This document shows positions 54,301-63,104 of a stretch of 64,000 nucleotides of DNA, piece after piece; the stretch's first letter is position 1; every line of letters begins with the position of its first letter. The stretch spans positions 39,400-103,399 of the forward strand of contig JAJTXZ010000007.1 of assembly GCA_021463195.1 (NCBI GenBank). The letters run 5' to 3'. Made by a program: the position numbers and the translations under genes. The DNA is from Anaerolineae bacterium (GTDB lineage Bacteria > Chloroflexota > Anaerolineae > UBA4142 > SHND01). A model generated the notes under the pieces. The model did not search any database and was not told where the DNA came from. It saw nothing but the letters and a program-made list of their open reading frames with translations.

Positions 54301-54732
54301 TCAATCCGTTTTGGATTTGGAGGTAGAACCCCAGTGCAGTGTAGTGAGTGGCGGGGCGGAATCGTCAGCGTTGTCGTCGCTCCAGACGCGCCATTCGCGC
54401 GCGGCTGAAAATTGTTCAACCGACGCGGCGGATGATTCGGCGGGCGACGCCACATAATCGCCTTCAATCGTTGCGTGTTGCGCGTTGCCGCGACGGGACG
54501 CGCGAATTTTTTCGACTCCGCGCCGCGCGCCGTGCCATGCCAGCGTCGCGCCTATCACGGTCATGAATTTGGTCGCGCGCCACGCGACGCGCAGCGCGGT
54601 TTGACGCGACAAAAGCGGCGCGGGCGGTTGCGGCGGCGCGCCCGTTAAGGACGCGCGACATTTGGCGCATTGCGCTTTATGGTAGCCATTGCTCGCGCCG
54701 CAGTTGGGACAAATACGTTCAAAACGCGCCAT
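54301..54732 (-). CDS. Zinc-ribbon protein
   Basis: A 143-residue protein with an N-terminal treble-clef-like ribbon (Cys8, Cys11, Cys22, Cys25 in ICPNCGASN and AQCAKC), a proline-rich linker (TGAPPQPPAPLL), one short hydrophobic stretch (TKFMTVIGATLAWHGA), then a polar tail. It resembles small zinc_ribbon_2 proteins of unknown function found in Chloroflexota. It lies 38 bp from the GGT start and 21 bp from the SDR stop on the same strand, so a minus-strand run NUDIX-SDR-zinc ribbon-GGT-PIG-L is likely. Confidence 0.7.
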   Translation of the reverse strand: MARFERICPNCGASNGYHKAQCAKCRASLTGAPPQPPAPLLSRQTALRVAWRATKFMTVIGATLAWHGARRGVEKIRASRRGNAQHATIEGDYVASPAESSAASVEQFSAAREWRVWSDDNADDSAPPLTTLHWGSTSKSKTD

Positions 54733-54753
54733 CGTTCAATTATTGTATCACAT

Positions 54754-55506
54754 TTAGCCCGCTGTAATGCCGCCGTCCACCGGAAGCGCCGCGCCGGTGA
54801 TGAAACTTGCCGCGTCGCTCGCGAGAAATAAAACGACGCGCGCGATTTCTTCGGGCGATGCGATGCGTTTGAGCGGATGTTTGTCCGCCCACACGCGCGC
54901 GGCTTGCGTCACATCGCCATACAATTCCCACGCGTGATGAATCATATCCGTTTCAACGCTGCCGGGACAAATGCAGTTGACGCGAATATTTTCTGGCGCG
55001 TGGTCCAGCGCCATTGCGCGCGTGAGATTCACGACCGCGCCTTTGCTGGCGGCGTACGCGGCGAGACCGGGAAAGCCGACGAGGCCGACGTACGACGCGG
55101 TGTTGATAATCGCGCCGCCGCCCGCCGCGCGCAAATGCGGCAGCGCCGCGCGGCTCATTAGAAAAACGCTTTTCACGTTCGTGTCGAGCGTCGCGTCCCA
55201 TTCCGCTTCGGTGGTCGTCTCGACGTTGCGATTGCGCAAGATGATGCCCGCGTTGTTGAATAAAATATGCAGCGCGCCAAACGCGCGCGCGGTTTCATCC
55301 ACCGCGCGTTGACAATCCGCCGCGCGCGTGACATCGGCTTGAATAAAAAGCGCATCGCGCAGCGTGCGCAATGCCGCGCTGCCCGCGTCCGCATCGCGCC
55401 CGACAATGGCGACGCGCGCGCCGGCTTGGGCGAATAACCGCGCGGTGGCGAGACCGATGCCGCGATTGCCGCCGGTGATGAGGACGCTTTGATTTTTAAA
55501 TTCCAT
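54754..55506 (-). CDS. Short-chain dehydrogenase/reductase
   Basis: A 250-residue classical SDR. NAD(P)-binding TGGNRGIG (11-18), NNAG (84-87), catalytic Ser138 and Tyr151-x3-Lys155 (YAASKGAV). The ASP/GRD at the end of the second strand (VGRDADA) suggests NADP or NAD not clearly separable. Ends with the usual SFITGAALPVDGG. Substrate unknown. 5 bp separate it from the NUDIX gene, so co-transcription is likely. Confidence 0.92.
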   Translation of the reverse strand: MEFKNQSVLITGGNRGIGLATARLFAQAGARVAIVGRDADAGSAALRTLRDALFIQADVTRAADCQRAVDETARAFGALHILFNNAGIILRNRNVETTTEAEWDATLDTNVKSVFLMSRAALPHLRAAGGGAIINTASYVGLVGFPGLAAYAASKGAVVNLTRAMALDHAPENIRVNCICPGSVETDMIHHAWELYGDVTQAARVWADKHPLKRIASPEEIARVVLFLASDAASFITGAALPVDGGITAG

Positions 55507-55511
55507 AGATA

Positions 55512-56168
55512 TCAGCGGTCAAAAAATGGTTCGCGCAAGGCGCCATCATGCGCGGCAAAGACGTGTTCGACCCAGTCCAATTCGGGATGCGCGAGCGGCG
55601 CGGGCAAATGGTCGCGCGCGAAAAAGTTGGCTTGGCGCGCTTCGTGCGGTCGCAAGCGTATTTCGCCGCCGTCGAGACGACAGTAAAAAATCAGCGAGTA
55701 AAAATGCAAGTTCGTTTCGTGTTCGAGCAAGCGGCGCAGGTCATAGACGGCAATCAAACGCGTCGGCGTCACCGCGAGCCCCGTTTCTTCGCGCACTTCT
55801 TTTATCGCCACTTGCGCGGGCGTATAACCCACGTCCGCCCAACCGGTTGGAAATAACCAATAGCCGCTCGGCCGTTCAATCAGCAATAATTCATCGCGGG
55901 CGTTAAACACGACGGCGCCGATGCCGATTTTGGGCGTCACATAACCCGGCGTTCCGGAGTGAATTTCGCTGCGCCATTTGTTGTACAATGCGTCCGATAG
56001 ATTTTCATCGCGCGAAAGGTCCGCGCGCGTCGCGCTCATTTCAGCGGCGAGCTCTAACATTTCTTCATAGCGTTCGCGATCGTACACCGGCGGATGAAAC
56101 GCGAGGCCGGTTTGCGCGATGGCGCGCAGGCGCTGAATCCAAATGTTCAGTTGATTTTCGATAGGCAT
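55512..56168 (-). CDS. NUDIX hydrolase with Nudix_N domain
   Basis: A 218-residue protein. The N-terminal ~60 residues (NIWIQRLRAIAQTGLAFHPP) form the Nudix_N region. The NUDIX box is GWADVGYTPAQVAIKEVREETGL, with the central REVREET-like metal ligands; its first Glu (G-x5-E) is a Tyr, as seen in the Nudix_N subgroup. Such enzymes hydrolyse nucleoside diphosphates linked to another moiety. First gene of the minus-strand block; divergent from the DUF2270 gene with 70 bp between. Confidence 0.88.
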   Translation of the reverse strand: MPIENQLNIWIQRLRAIAQTGLAFHPPVYDRERYEEMLELAAEMSATRADLSRDENLSDALYNKWRSEIHSGTPGYVTPKIGIGAVVFNARDELLLIERPSGYWLFPTGWADVGYTPAQVAIKEVREETGLAVTPTRLIAVYDLRRLLEHETNLHFYSLIFYCRLDGGEIRLRPHEARQANFFARDHLPAPLAHPELDWVEHVFAAHDGALREPFFDR

Positions 56169-56239
56169 ATTGAAATTATAGCCGAGATGCTTTTTCGGCG
56201 CTACAATTCATGGCGTTTGCGCGCTTGAGGAAATATCCC

Positions 56240-57322
56240 ATGACGAATCAATCCCCTTCTTCCGATAATAGAACTGCCGACGGACGTCCGCTGCGCGAAC
56301 CGGTGTGGCAGTATCGCGGCTATGAAATGCGTTCGTCGGATTTTACGACGGCGATGACGCATTTTTATCGCGGCGAAATACATCGCGCCAATATGTGGCG
56401 CGAACGTTTGGATGCGACGACGAATTGGGCGATTGTGACGACGGCGGCGGTCATTTCGTTTGCGTTGGCATCGCCTAGCAATTCGCACGCGGCACTGCTG
56501 ATAAATATGGTTCTGATTCTATTTTTTTTGTGGATTGAGGCGCGACGTTATCGTTACTTTGAATTATTTTCGTATCGGGTGCGATTGCTTGAAACCGATT
56601 TATTCGCGGCGATGTTGGTGCCGCCGTTTCAGCCGTCGCCCGATTGGGCGGAAACGTTGGCGACTTCGCTCTTGCGTCCAAAATTTCCCATCACTAATTT
56701 GGAGGCGATCGGGCGACGCTTGCGGCGAAATTATTTGGCGATTCTGGGCGTCTTGCTTTTGGTGTGGTCGTTCAAGCTATATGCTTTGCCGACGCATGTT
56801 GTTTCCTTTCAAGAGTTTGCCGCGCGCGCGACGATTGGGCCGATTGCGGGAACCACAGTGATTGCGCTGGTTGGCGTGGCGGGGCTTTTTTTGATTATTA
56901 TCGCGCTGGCGACTTTGACTTTGAACGAAGCGACGGGCGAGGTGTTGGAAGCGCCGCGCGTATTTCAAGGATTGGGTTTTGAGCGCGTGCGGCGTCCGAA
57001 TCCGCACGAGCGCGTGTACGGGACAGGCGTATGGCAGCGTCCGAGCGCCAAACGCGATGAATTCATGACGATGGTGATTACGGACAAGGGCGCGGCGGTG
57101 GCGGAGCGCGTGATGCAAGATATGAATCGCGGCGTCACCGCGCTGCATGGCGAAGGAATGTACACGCAGCAGGCGCGGACGATCTTGTTGTGCGCGTTGA
57201 CGGAGACGGAAATTGATGATTTGAAACGCGCGGTGAGCGCGGTGGACCCGCAGGGTTTTGTGGTAGCGTTGCCCGCCAGCGAGATCGCAGGCAAAGGTTT
57301 CGCGCCGCTTGACGAGGATTAG
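56240..57322 (+). CDS. DUF2270-DUF2179 fusion protein
   Basis: A 360-residue membrane protein. The DUF2270 part (~1-225) has FTTAMTHFYRGEIHRANMWRERLD, four hydrophobic spans (about 65-82, 83-100, 160-178, 200-225) and a cytoplasmic loop. The C-terminal ~80 residues read VITDKGAAVAERVMQDMNRGV, TALHGEGMYT, and ARTILLCALTETEIDDLKR, the fold of DUF2179, usually attached to YitT-type transporters. It ends next to a TauE gene. ATG 56240 has GAGG 10 bases before it. Function unknown; a transport-linked ligand-sensing domain is inferred. Confidence 0.75.
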   Translation: MTNQSPSSDNRTADGRPLREPVWQYRGYEMRSSDFTTAMTHFYRGEIHRANMWRERLDATTNWAIVTTAAVISFALASPSNSHAALLINMVLILFFLWIEARRYRYFELFSYRVRLLETDLFAAMLVPPFQPSPDWAETLATSLLRPKFPITNLEAIGRRLRRNYLAILGVLLLVWSFKLYALPTHVVSFQEFAARATIGPIAGTTVIALVGVAGLFLIIIALATLTLNEATGEVLEAPRVFQGLGFERVRRPNPHERVYGTGVWQRPSAKRDEFMTMVITDKGAAVAERVMQDMNRGVTALHGEGMYTQQARTILLCALTETEIDDLKRAVSAVDPQGFVVALPASEIAGKGFAPLDED

Positions 57323-57326
57323 CGCC

Positions 57327-58142
57327 ATGTTTACTTTGGTTGAAATTTTTCTAATCGGCATCAGCGCGGGAATGTTGGGCGCGATGCTCGGCATTGGCGG
57401 CGGCGTGATTTTGATTCCGCTCCTCACCGGTCTCGTCGGACTGCCGATTAAAACCGCAATCGGCGCGAGTATTGTCAGTGTGATTGCCACTTCGTCGGCG
57501 GCGGGCGCGGTGTATGTGGGACGCGGGCTTACGCACACGCGGCTCTCGATGACGTTGGAAATCGCGACGACGCTCGGCGCGTTGGCGGGCGGCATTACGG
57601 CGGCGTTGATTCATCCGAATTTGCTTGCGGGCATTTTTGGCGCGGTCTTGATCTATGTGGCGTTCTCGCTGCGCGGCATTAAAAAAGATACCGAGCATGT
57701 TGAACTGACCGGTTTTTTGGATACGAGTTATCTTGACCCGTTGACGGGCGCGCCGGTGAAATACGGTGTGCGCAATTTTCCGCTGGGCATGGCGGCAAGT
57801 TTTGTCGCGGGCAATATTTCGGGCTTGCTTGGCATCGGCGGCGGCGTGATCAAAGTGCCAATTATGTCGTTGGTGATGGGGCTGCCTATGCGCGCCGCGA
57901 TTGCGACGAGCAATTTTATGATTGGCATTACGGCGGCGACGAGCGCGCTGATTTATTATCAGCATGGTTATGTTGACCCGAGTATCGCGATTCCCACCGC
58001 GTTGGGCGTCTTGCTCGGCGCGCAAATCGGTTCGCGGCTCGGCAGTCGTGTGCAGAGTCATCGGCTCAAACAAATTTTTCAGGGTTTGCTTTTGGTGTTT
58101 GCGGCGCAAATGCTTTATCGCGCTTTGACGGGAGCCAGCTAA
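57327..58142 (+). CDS. TauE/SafE family anion exporter
   Basis: A 271-residue permease with two homologous halves, each with a GIGGG motif (MLGIGGGVILIPLL and LLGIGGGVIKVPIM) and seven to eight spans. The family exports sulphite, sulphonates or organic acids. A loop (residues ~115-145) separates the halves. I chose ATG 57327, 4 bases after the preceding stop; the upstream ATG at 57309 overlaps that gene. The DUF1634 gene starts at the next base after the stop, an arrangement commonly seen for this pair. Confidence 0.9.
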   Translation: MFTLVEIFLIGISAGMLGAMLGIGGGVILIPLLTGLVGLPIKTAIGASIVSVIATSSAAGAVYVGRGLTHTRLSMTLEIATTLGALAGGITAALIHPNLLAGIFGAVLIYVAFSLRGIKKDTEHVELTGFLDTSYLDPLTGAPVKYGVRNFPLGMAASFVAGNISGLLGIGGGVIKVPIMSLVMGLPMRAAIATSNFMIGITAATSALIYYQHGYVDPSIAIPTALGVLLGAQIGSRLGSRVQSHRLKQIFQGLLLVFAAQMLYRALTGAS

Positions 58143-58577
58143 ATGGCGGAATCGCCTCAAGACCAAATCCACGTTAATCCAAATCTGGATGAACTGGTGC
58201 ATGGCATTAGCGAGACCGCGCAGCAAGCGCAGGCGCTGCGCGAGCAGCGCGATGTGAATAGCGTGGTGCATCAAATGTTGATTGTTGGTTTGGCTATCAG
58301 CGTAGCGCTTATGTTGTTCGGCCTCGCGCTCGATTTGTTTTTTCATCGCGTGCCGCCGACGGTAGTGCCAAATTTGGGCGATGTGTTATCGCGCATGGCG
58401 GAGCTGCGGCCTTCCGGATTTCTTGCGGCGGGCTTGCTTGTTTTGATTATTACGCCGGTGCTGCGCGTGGTGGGTTCCATTTTCGCGTTTTTGTACGAGC
58501 GCGACTATTTGTACGTGGGCATTACGACGCTTGTCTTGGTCATTGTGCTTGTCAGTATGATGCTGGGCAAGAGTTGA
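58143..58577 (+). CDS. DUF1634 membrane protein
   Basis: A 144-residue protein with three hydrophobic spans (about 38-58, 90-112, 119-142). The order matches DUF1634, a family usually encoded beside TauE/SafE genes. The start ATG directly follows the TauE TAA stop, so the two are probably co-translated; it may be an accessory subunit. The N-terminal 35 residues are polar and helical (ELVHGISETAQQAQALREQ). Confidence 0.8.
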   Translation: MAESPQDQIHVNPNLDELVHGISETAQQAQALREQRDVNSVVHQMLIVGLAISVALMLFGLALDLFFHRVPPTVVPNLGDVLSRMAELRPSGFLAAGLLVLIITPVLRVVGSIFAFLYERDYLYVGITTLVLVIVLVSMMLGKS

Positions 58578-58598
58578 CCTGCAAAAGGAGCTTGCGAA

Positions 58599-59657
58599 AT
58601 GGATTCGCCTTTGGCGGAGCCGCGCAATGTCGAAATCTTGTTGACCATTTTGGGCGACATTAACGCGAGCGTGAATCAAGCGGAAGCGCTCGATTCATTG
58701 CTGCGGCATATGGTCGCCGATTTGGGATATAAAGCTGCGACGCTGCGTTTGTTGGATCAGGAAAAACAACAGTTGGTCTTGCGCGCCGCGTATGGTTTGA
58801 GCGCGCAATATTTGGACAAGGGCGCGCTCGACGTGGCGAAAAGCGGAATTGACCGAACCGTCCTGCAAGGCGAACGCGTGTACGTCGCGGACGTCAGCCG
58901 CGCCGAAGGTTTTCAATATCCCGAACACGCCGCGCGCGAAGGTCTCGTGAGTATGCTCGCGCTGCCCTTGACCACGCGTCAACGCATCATCGGCGTTGTG
59001 CATGTCTATACCGCGGCGCCGCGCGCATTTCAAGCGACGGAAAGCATGTTTCTCGCCGCTATTGTCAATTTGGGCGCGGACGCGATTTATCGGACGCATC
59101 TGTTTGAAGCCTTTCAACAAATCGCGCATCAGGTCAATTCTACGCTCGAACTCGACAAAGTGTTGACGACGTTATTGATAGAGCTCGTGCGCGAGTTGAA
59201 TGTCAAAGCGGGTTCGCTGCGACTCTTGGGCCCGCGCGGCCAAACGCTGCATCTCGCGGCGGCGTATGGTCTAAGCAAAGCGTATTTGGACAAGGGCGCG
59301 GTGACGCTGGCGGCAAGTTCGATTGACCGACAGGTTCTTGAATCGAATGAAGCGAAAGCGTTGACCGAAGTGAGCGCGGAAACGGGCTGGCAATATCCCG
59401 CTGAAGTGACGCGCGAAGGAATTCGCTCGGTCTTGGTTTTGCCGCTGCGCGCGCATGCTGCCAATATCGGCGTGCTGCGATTGTATTCGGCGCAGGTGCG
59501 CGTGTTCGGCGCCGATGATTTGAATTTTGCGCGCGCGCTCGCCGATCTCGGCGCGTTGGCGATTGAAAACGCGAAATTGCATCAGTACGTCGCAAAACGA
59601 ATGCGGGAGCTCAAAGAAAGCGCGGATGGTTGGTACCGCTTTCTCGCGTTCAGTTGA
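58599..59657 (+). CDS. Protein of two tandem GAF domains
   Basis: A 352-residue protein made almost wholly of two GAF domains (about 15-165 and 180-335). Both contain a near-identical YGLSxxYLDKGA and QYP(E/A)xxxREG pattern (HAAREGLVSMLALPL; EVTREGIRSVLVLPL), so an internal duplication is clear. There is no kinase, phosphatase, cyclase or DNA-binding domain, so it must signal through a partner. GGAGC precedes ATG 58599. The FGE-like gene follows after 12 bp. Confidence 0.85.
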   Translation: MDSPLAEPRNVEILLTILGDINASVNQAEALDSLLRHMVADLGYKAATLRLLDQEKQQLVLRAAYGLSAQYLDKGALDVAKSGIDRTVLQGERVYVADVSRAEGFQYPEHAAREGLVSMLALPLTTRQRIIGVVHVYTAAPRAFQATESMFLAAIVNLGADAIYRTHLFEAFQQIAHQVNSTLELDKVLTTLLIELVRELNVKAGSLRLLGPRGQTLHLAAAYGLSKAYLDKGAVTLAASSIDRQVLESNEAKALTEVSAETGWQYPAEVTREGIRSVLVLPLRAHAANIGVLRLYSAQVRVFGADDLNFARALADLGALAIENAKLHQYVAKRMRELKESADGWYRFLAFS

Positions 59658-59669
59658 AACGCGCGCGGA

Positions 59670-60458
59670 ATGTTGTGTATGGAATTTGTTGAAATCCCGA
59701 GTGGCGTATTGTGGATGGGCGATAAGCGTTTGCGCGACGCGGCGCCGCCGCACCAGCTCGAACTGCGCGCGTTCGCCATCGGCAAATATCCGGTGACGAA
59801 CGCGGAATACGCGGAATTTATTTCGGCGCGCGGGTACGAAAACGAAACATATTGGACGGCGCTGGGTTGGAAATGGATGCGCGGGCGAATTGGTCAGACG
59901 GCGCTTCCGGGCTTTTGGAATGAGCCGCGTTTGAATCGGGCGCGCTATCCCGTCGTCGGCGTTTCGTGGCACGAAGCGGTGGCGTTTTGCAACTGGCTGA
60001 GTACGCAGAGCGACGCGCGGTATTGTTTGCCGAGCGAAGCAGAATGGGAGTACGCGGCGCGCGGTCCAAACAATGCGCGCGATTTTCCGTGGGGCGAAAA
60101 GTTCGAACGTGGTCGCGCGAATACGGCGGAAGCGGAATTTGGCGGCACGACGCCGGTGACGCATTTTCCGGCGGGCGTTAGCCCGTTTGGCGTATGGGAT
60201 TTGGCGGGTAATGTTTTCGAGTGGACGTTATCTAAATGGGGTAATAATTGGCAAACGCTCGAATTCGCGTACCCGTATCGCGCGGACGATGGCCGCGAAG
60301 AGATTGAGGGCGGCGGCGCGCGTGTCATGCGCGGCGGCGCGTGGTTCAATCCATATCATGAAGCGTCATGCGCGTATCGTTCGCGCTATCTCGCGGGCTC
60401 GCGCGGCAGCAATATCGGGTTTCGTGTTGTAAAACAGAGATTGGAGACTGAAGATTAG
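59670..60458 (+). CDS. FGE/SUMF1-family protein with repeat-derived C-terminus
   Basis: A 262-residue protein of the formylglycine-generating-enzyme fold: MGDKRLRDAAPPHQLELRAF and YPVTNAEYAEFI at the start, VSWHEAVAFCNWLS and LPSEAEWEYAARG in the middle, DLAGNVFEWTLS, and a final GGAWFNPYHEASCAYRSR. True FGE needs two active-site Cys near this last block; here only one (ASCAYR) is present and the other place is Asn-like, so sulphatase maturation is doubtful. The last residues RLETED and the TAG stop are encoded by a family R repeat (60437-60489). An EgtB-like or other role is possible. Confidence 0.8.
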   Translation: MLCMEFVEIPSGVLWMGDKRLRDAAPPHQLELRAFAIGKYPVTNAEYAEFISARGYENETYWTALGWKWMRGRIGQTALPGFWNEPRLNRARYPVVGVSWHEAVAFCNWLSTQSDARYCLPSEAEWEYAARGPNNARDFPWGEKFERGRANTAEAEFGGTTPVTHFPAGVSPFGVWDLAGNVFEWTLSKWGNNWQTLEFAYPYRADDGREEIEGGGARVMRGGAWFNPYHEASCAYRSRYLAGSRGSNIGFRVVKQRLETED

Positions 60459-60489
60459 CGCAAGTCTCCAATCTCTAAGCTCTAGTCTC
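60437..60489. repeat. Family R repeat at the FGE-like stop
   Basis: AGAGATTGGAGACTGAAGATTAG and a near-complement CTCCAATCTCTAAGCTCTAG follow one another, forming a hairpin. The first half ends the FGE-like gene; the second lies before the ABC transporter genes. Confidence 0.75.
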
Positions 60490-60496
60490 ACTCTTT

Positions 60497-61474
60497 ATGT
60501 CCCCTATCATTCGCGTTTCCAATCTCGTCAAACGTTATAAAAATTCGCAAACAAACGCGGTGGACGATATTTCGTTCGAGGTCGCGGCGGGCGAATTTTT
60601 CGTGCTGCTCGGCCCGAATGGCGCGGGCAAGACGACGACGATTTCGATTTTGACGACGACGCGCGCGCCCACTTCGGGTCGAGTGGAAATCGCGGGCCAA
60701 GACCTCGTGACGAATCCGAACAGCGTACGCGAAAATGTCGGCATCATTTTTCAGAATCCGTCGCTCGACCAATATCTCACCGCCGAAGAAAATGTGCGTC
60801 TCCACGCCAATCTGTACGGCGTCCATCCGTTTCGTCCCGCCTTTTGGCTGATGCCGCGCGCGTACAAAACTCAAATCGCCGAACTCGCGGAAATTCTCGG
60901 TCTCCAAAATGAAATTCACAAACCGATCAAAACGCTTTCGGGCGGCATGAAACGCAAACTCGAAATTATTCGCTCGCTGATTCATCAACCGCGCGTTTTG
61001 TTTTTGGATGAGCCGACGACGGGACTCGATCCGCAGAGCCGCCGCAGTTTGTGGGAATATTTGACGCGCGTGCGCAGCGAACACGCGACCACTATTTTTC
61101 TCACCACCCATTATTTGGAAGAAGCGGAGCGCGCGGACACAATTTGCATTTTGAATCGCGGCAAAATCGTCGCGCACGGCGCGCCCGCCCAAGTCAAAGC
61201 GCGGCTGGTCGAGAATTATCTTTTGATTGACGCGGCGGACCATGACGCGCTGCGTCAAGAATTACGCGCGCGGAACATTCCATTTACCGAAACGCCATTA
61301 TTCAAAATTGAATTGAATGGCCAGGCGGAACATGCTTGCACGCCGCATCAACTTTTGAAAATGATTGATACGCCCTTGACGACGCTGAAATTAAACACGC
61401 CGTCGGTCGAGGACGCGTATCTGGCGATTATTTCTGAAAATGACGATAACTTTGCAAAAACGCTCGCGCGCTAG
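60497..61474 (+). CDS. ABC transporter ATP-binding protein (DrrA/NodI type)
   Basis: A 325-residue ATPase. Walker A GPNGAGKT (39-46), signature LSGGMKRKLE (147-156), Walker B VLFLDEPTTGLDP, and a C-terminal regulatory part. The sequence pattern belongs to the ABC-2 exporter group (DrrA, NodI, CcmA-like). It overlaps the permease start by 35 bp, so the two are translationally linked. Substrate not predictable; drug, lipid or polysaccharide export are possible. Confidence 0.93.
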   Translation: MSPIIRVSNLVKRYKNSQTNAVDDISFEVAAGEFFVLLGPNGAGKTTTISILTTTRAPTSGRVEIAGQDLVTNPNSVRENVGIIFQNPSLDQYLTAEENVRLHANLYGVHPFRPAFWLMPRAYKTQIAELAEILGLQNEIHKPIKTLSGGMKRKLEIIRSLIHQPRVLFLDEPTTGLDPQSRRSLWEYLTRVRSEHATTIFLTTHYLEEAERADTICILNRGKIVAHGAPAQVKARLVENYLLIDAADHDALRQELRARNIPFTETPLFKIELNGQAEHACTPHQLLKMIDTPLTTLKLNTPSVEDAYLAIISENDDNFAKTLAR

Positions 61475-62282
61475 CGCGGCATCCCGAAAGCCAAATCGAG
61501 TCGGCGGAAATCTGAACGCGATTTTCGCCATCGCGTACCGCGATTTTTTGAAACTGATTCGCGACCGGGGGCGGCTGCTCTCGACTTTTCTCTTTCCGCT
61601 CATCTTTATCGGCTTTCTCGGCGGCGGAATGCAGGCGACGTTTGGCGCGGGTTCGAGCTATAATTTTCTCGCGTTTGTGTTCACGGGCGTTTTAGCGCAA
61701 ACGTTGTGGCAGTCCACCGCGACCGGCATTATTTCGTTGTTGGAAGATCGCCAGAATGATTTCAGCCAAGAGATTTTCGTCTCGCCGATTTCGCGCTATG
61801 CGATTGTCTTTGGAAAAATTTTCGGCGAGACGCTGGTGGCGCTGCCGCAAGCGGTCGGCATTATCGCGTTCGGTTTGCTTCTCGGCGTTCCCATGACCGG
61901 CGCCCAAATCATTGGCTTGCCGCTGACGGCGCTGCTCGCGGCGCTGCACGGCGGCGCGTTCGGCATGATGCTCTTGGGCGTGATGCCTTCGCGCCGCGCG
62001 GCGGACCAACTTTTTCCCTTTGTCTTTTTACCGCAGTTTTTCACGGCGGGCGTATTCGTGCCAATCAACAACTTGCCGCTGCCGCTTGAAATTATTTCGC
62101 TGCTTTCACCGCTGCGATACGCGGTGGATTTGATGCGCGCGCTCTTTTATGCGGGTTCGCCCGAATATGATTTTGTTGTCCTCTTTCCGCTTTGGTTAAA
62201 TCTGGCTATTCTAACCGTCTCGTTTATTGTCTTTATGGCGCTTGGGACAATTCTGTTTGTGCGCGCGGAACAAAATCGGTAG
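61440..62282 (+). CDS. ABC-2 type permease
   Basis: A 280-residue membrane protein with six predicted spans and the ABC-2 motif FLPQFFTAGVFVPINNLPLPLEIISLLSPLRYAVD near the end. The N-terminus (MTITLQKRSRASAAS) is basic and the family core begins FAIAYRDFLKLIRDRGRL. It overlaps the ATPase gene by 35 bp; a later start is possible but would lose only the basic tail. Confidence 0.9.
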   Translation: MTITLQKRSRASAASRKPNRVGGNLNAIFAIAYRDFLKLIRDRGRLLSTFLFPLIFIGFLGGGMQATFGAGSSYNFLAFVFTGVLAQTLWQSTATGIISLLEDRQNDFSQEIFVSPISRYAIVFGKIFGETLVALPQAVGIIAFGLLLGVPMTGAQIIGLPLTALLAALHGGAFGMMLLGVMPSRRAADQLFPFVFLPQFFTAGVFVPINNLPLPLEIISLLSPLRYAVDLMRALFYAGSPEYDFVVLFPLWLNLAILTVSFIVFMALGTILFVRAEQNR

Positions 62283-62302
62283 CGCGCGCGAGGGAGGCGT
62301 TT

Positions 62303-63088
62303 ATGGCAAATGACGGTTGGTGTCCTTTTGCGACACAGCGCCCGATTACGAATTCGGGCAATTTTGAAACGGGGCGCGGCGGCAATAAAGTAAAAGCGGT
62401 GGTCTTGCACATTGGGGAGGGCCCCCTCAGTGCCTTTTTTCCGACGTTCAATAATCCCGCGCGCAAGGCGTCCGCGCATTTTACCGTCGGCAAAAAGGGC
62501 GAAATCGAACAATATGTTTCCATTCGCGATACCGCGTACGCGAATGGCTTGCGCTGGGATAACGGCAGCTGGCGCAATCCGCGCGGCATTTTGGTCACGC
62601 CCGCATGGCGGGGCCTCATCAACGCGGTCAATCCCAACTATTACACGCTTTCGATTGAACACGAAGGATTTTTTGGCGAAGCGTGGACCGAACCGATGTA
62701 TTTGGCGAATCTGAAATTGCTGCAATGGCTGCGCGATGAAACCGGTTTGACGTATGCGCGCGGCGAGACGCTCATCGGTCATAATGATTTTGACAATATT
62801 GACCGTCCAAATTGTCCCGGTCCGAATGCGCCGTTTGATCGAATGCTCGCGGATTTGAATGGCGGCGACGCGCGGCGCGCCGCGCTGCTGGCCGGCGCCA
62901 ATAAATTGGGAATTCCGTTGAATGACCAATCCGCGCTCGCCAAATTCGCGCTGCAAAATAATTTGGGCGTTCCGCTCAGCGATGAGTTTCAATTCCAAGT
63001 CGGCGCGACGCCGTACCTCGCTCAAGTGTGGTCGCAAGCGGTGGTGTATGTCAAAATCGGCGACTGGGGCAATCCGCAGCGGACATGA
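62303..63088 (+). CDS. N-acetylmuramoyl-L-alanine amidase (PGRP-type)
   Basis: A 261-residue Zn amidase domain (Amidase_2). VVLHIGEG gives His36; the second ligand is in ETLIGHNDFDN and the third Cys or Asp in RPNCPGPNAPF. YTLSIEHEGFFGEAW also fits. There is no signal peptide, so it is cytoplasmic or exported otherwise; no holin is near. ATG 62303 has GGGAGG upstream. The C-terminal ~75 residues (GANKLGIPLNDQSALAKFA) resemble a short substrate-binding tail. Cell-wall recycling is the probable role. Confidence 0.85.
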   Translation: MANDGWCPFATQRPITNSGNFETGRGGNKVKAVVLHIGEGPLSAFFPTFNNPARKASAHFTVGKKGEIEQYVSIRDTAYANGLRWDNGSWRNPRGILVTPAWRGLINAVNPNYYTLSIEHEGFFGEAWTEPMYLANLKLLQWLRDETGLTYARGETLIGHNDFDNIDRPNCPGPNAPFDRMLADLNGGDARRAALLAGANKLGIPLNDQSALAKFALQNNLGVPLSDEFQFQVGATPYLAQVWSQAVVYVKIGDWGNPQRT

Positions 63089-63104
63089 GCGCGATGTGTG
63101 AACA

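Noticed and set aside
57351..58346. 331-residue minus-strand frame opposite TauE
   Set aside because: His/Arg-rich, no domain; a shadow of the plus-strand TauE/DUF1634 genes.
61440..61474. ABC ATPase-permease overlap as a frameshift
   Set aside because: Both proteins are full length with own motifs; a 35-bp overlap is normal for coupled genes.
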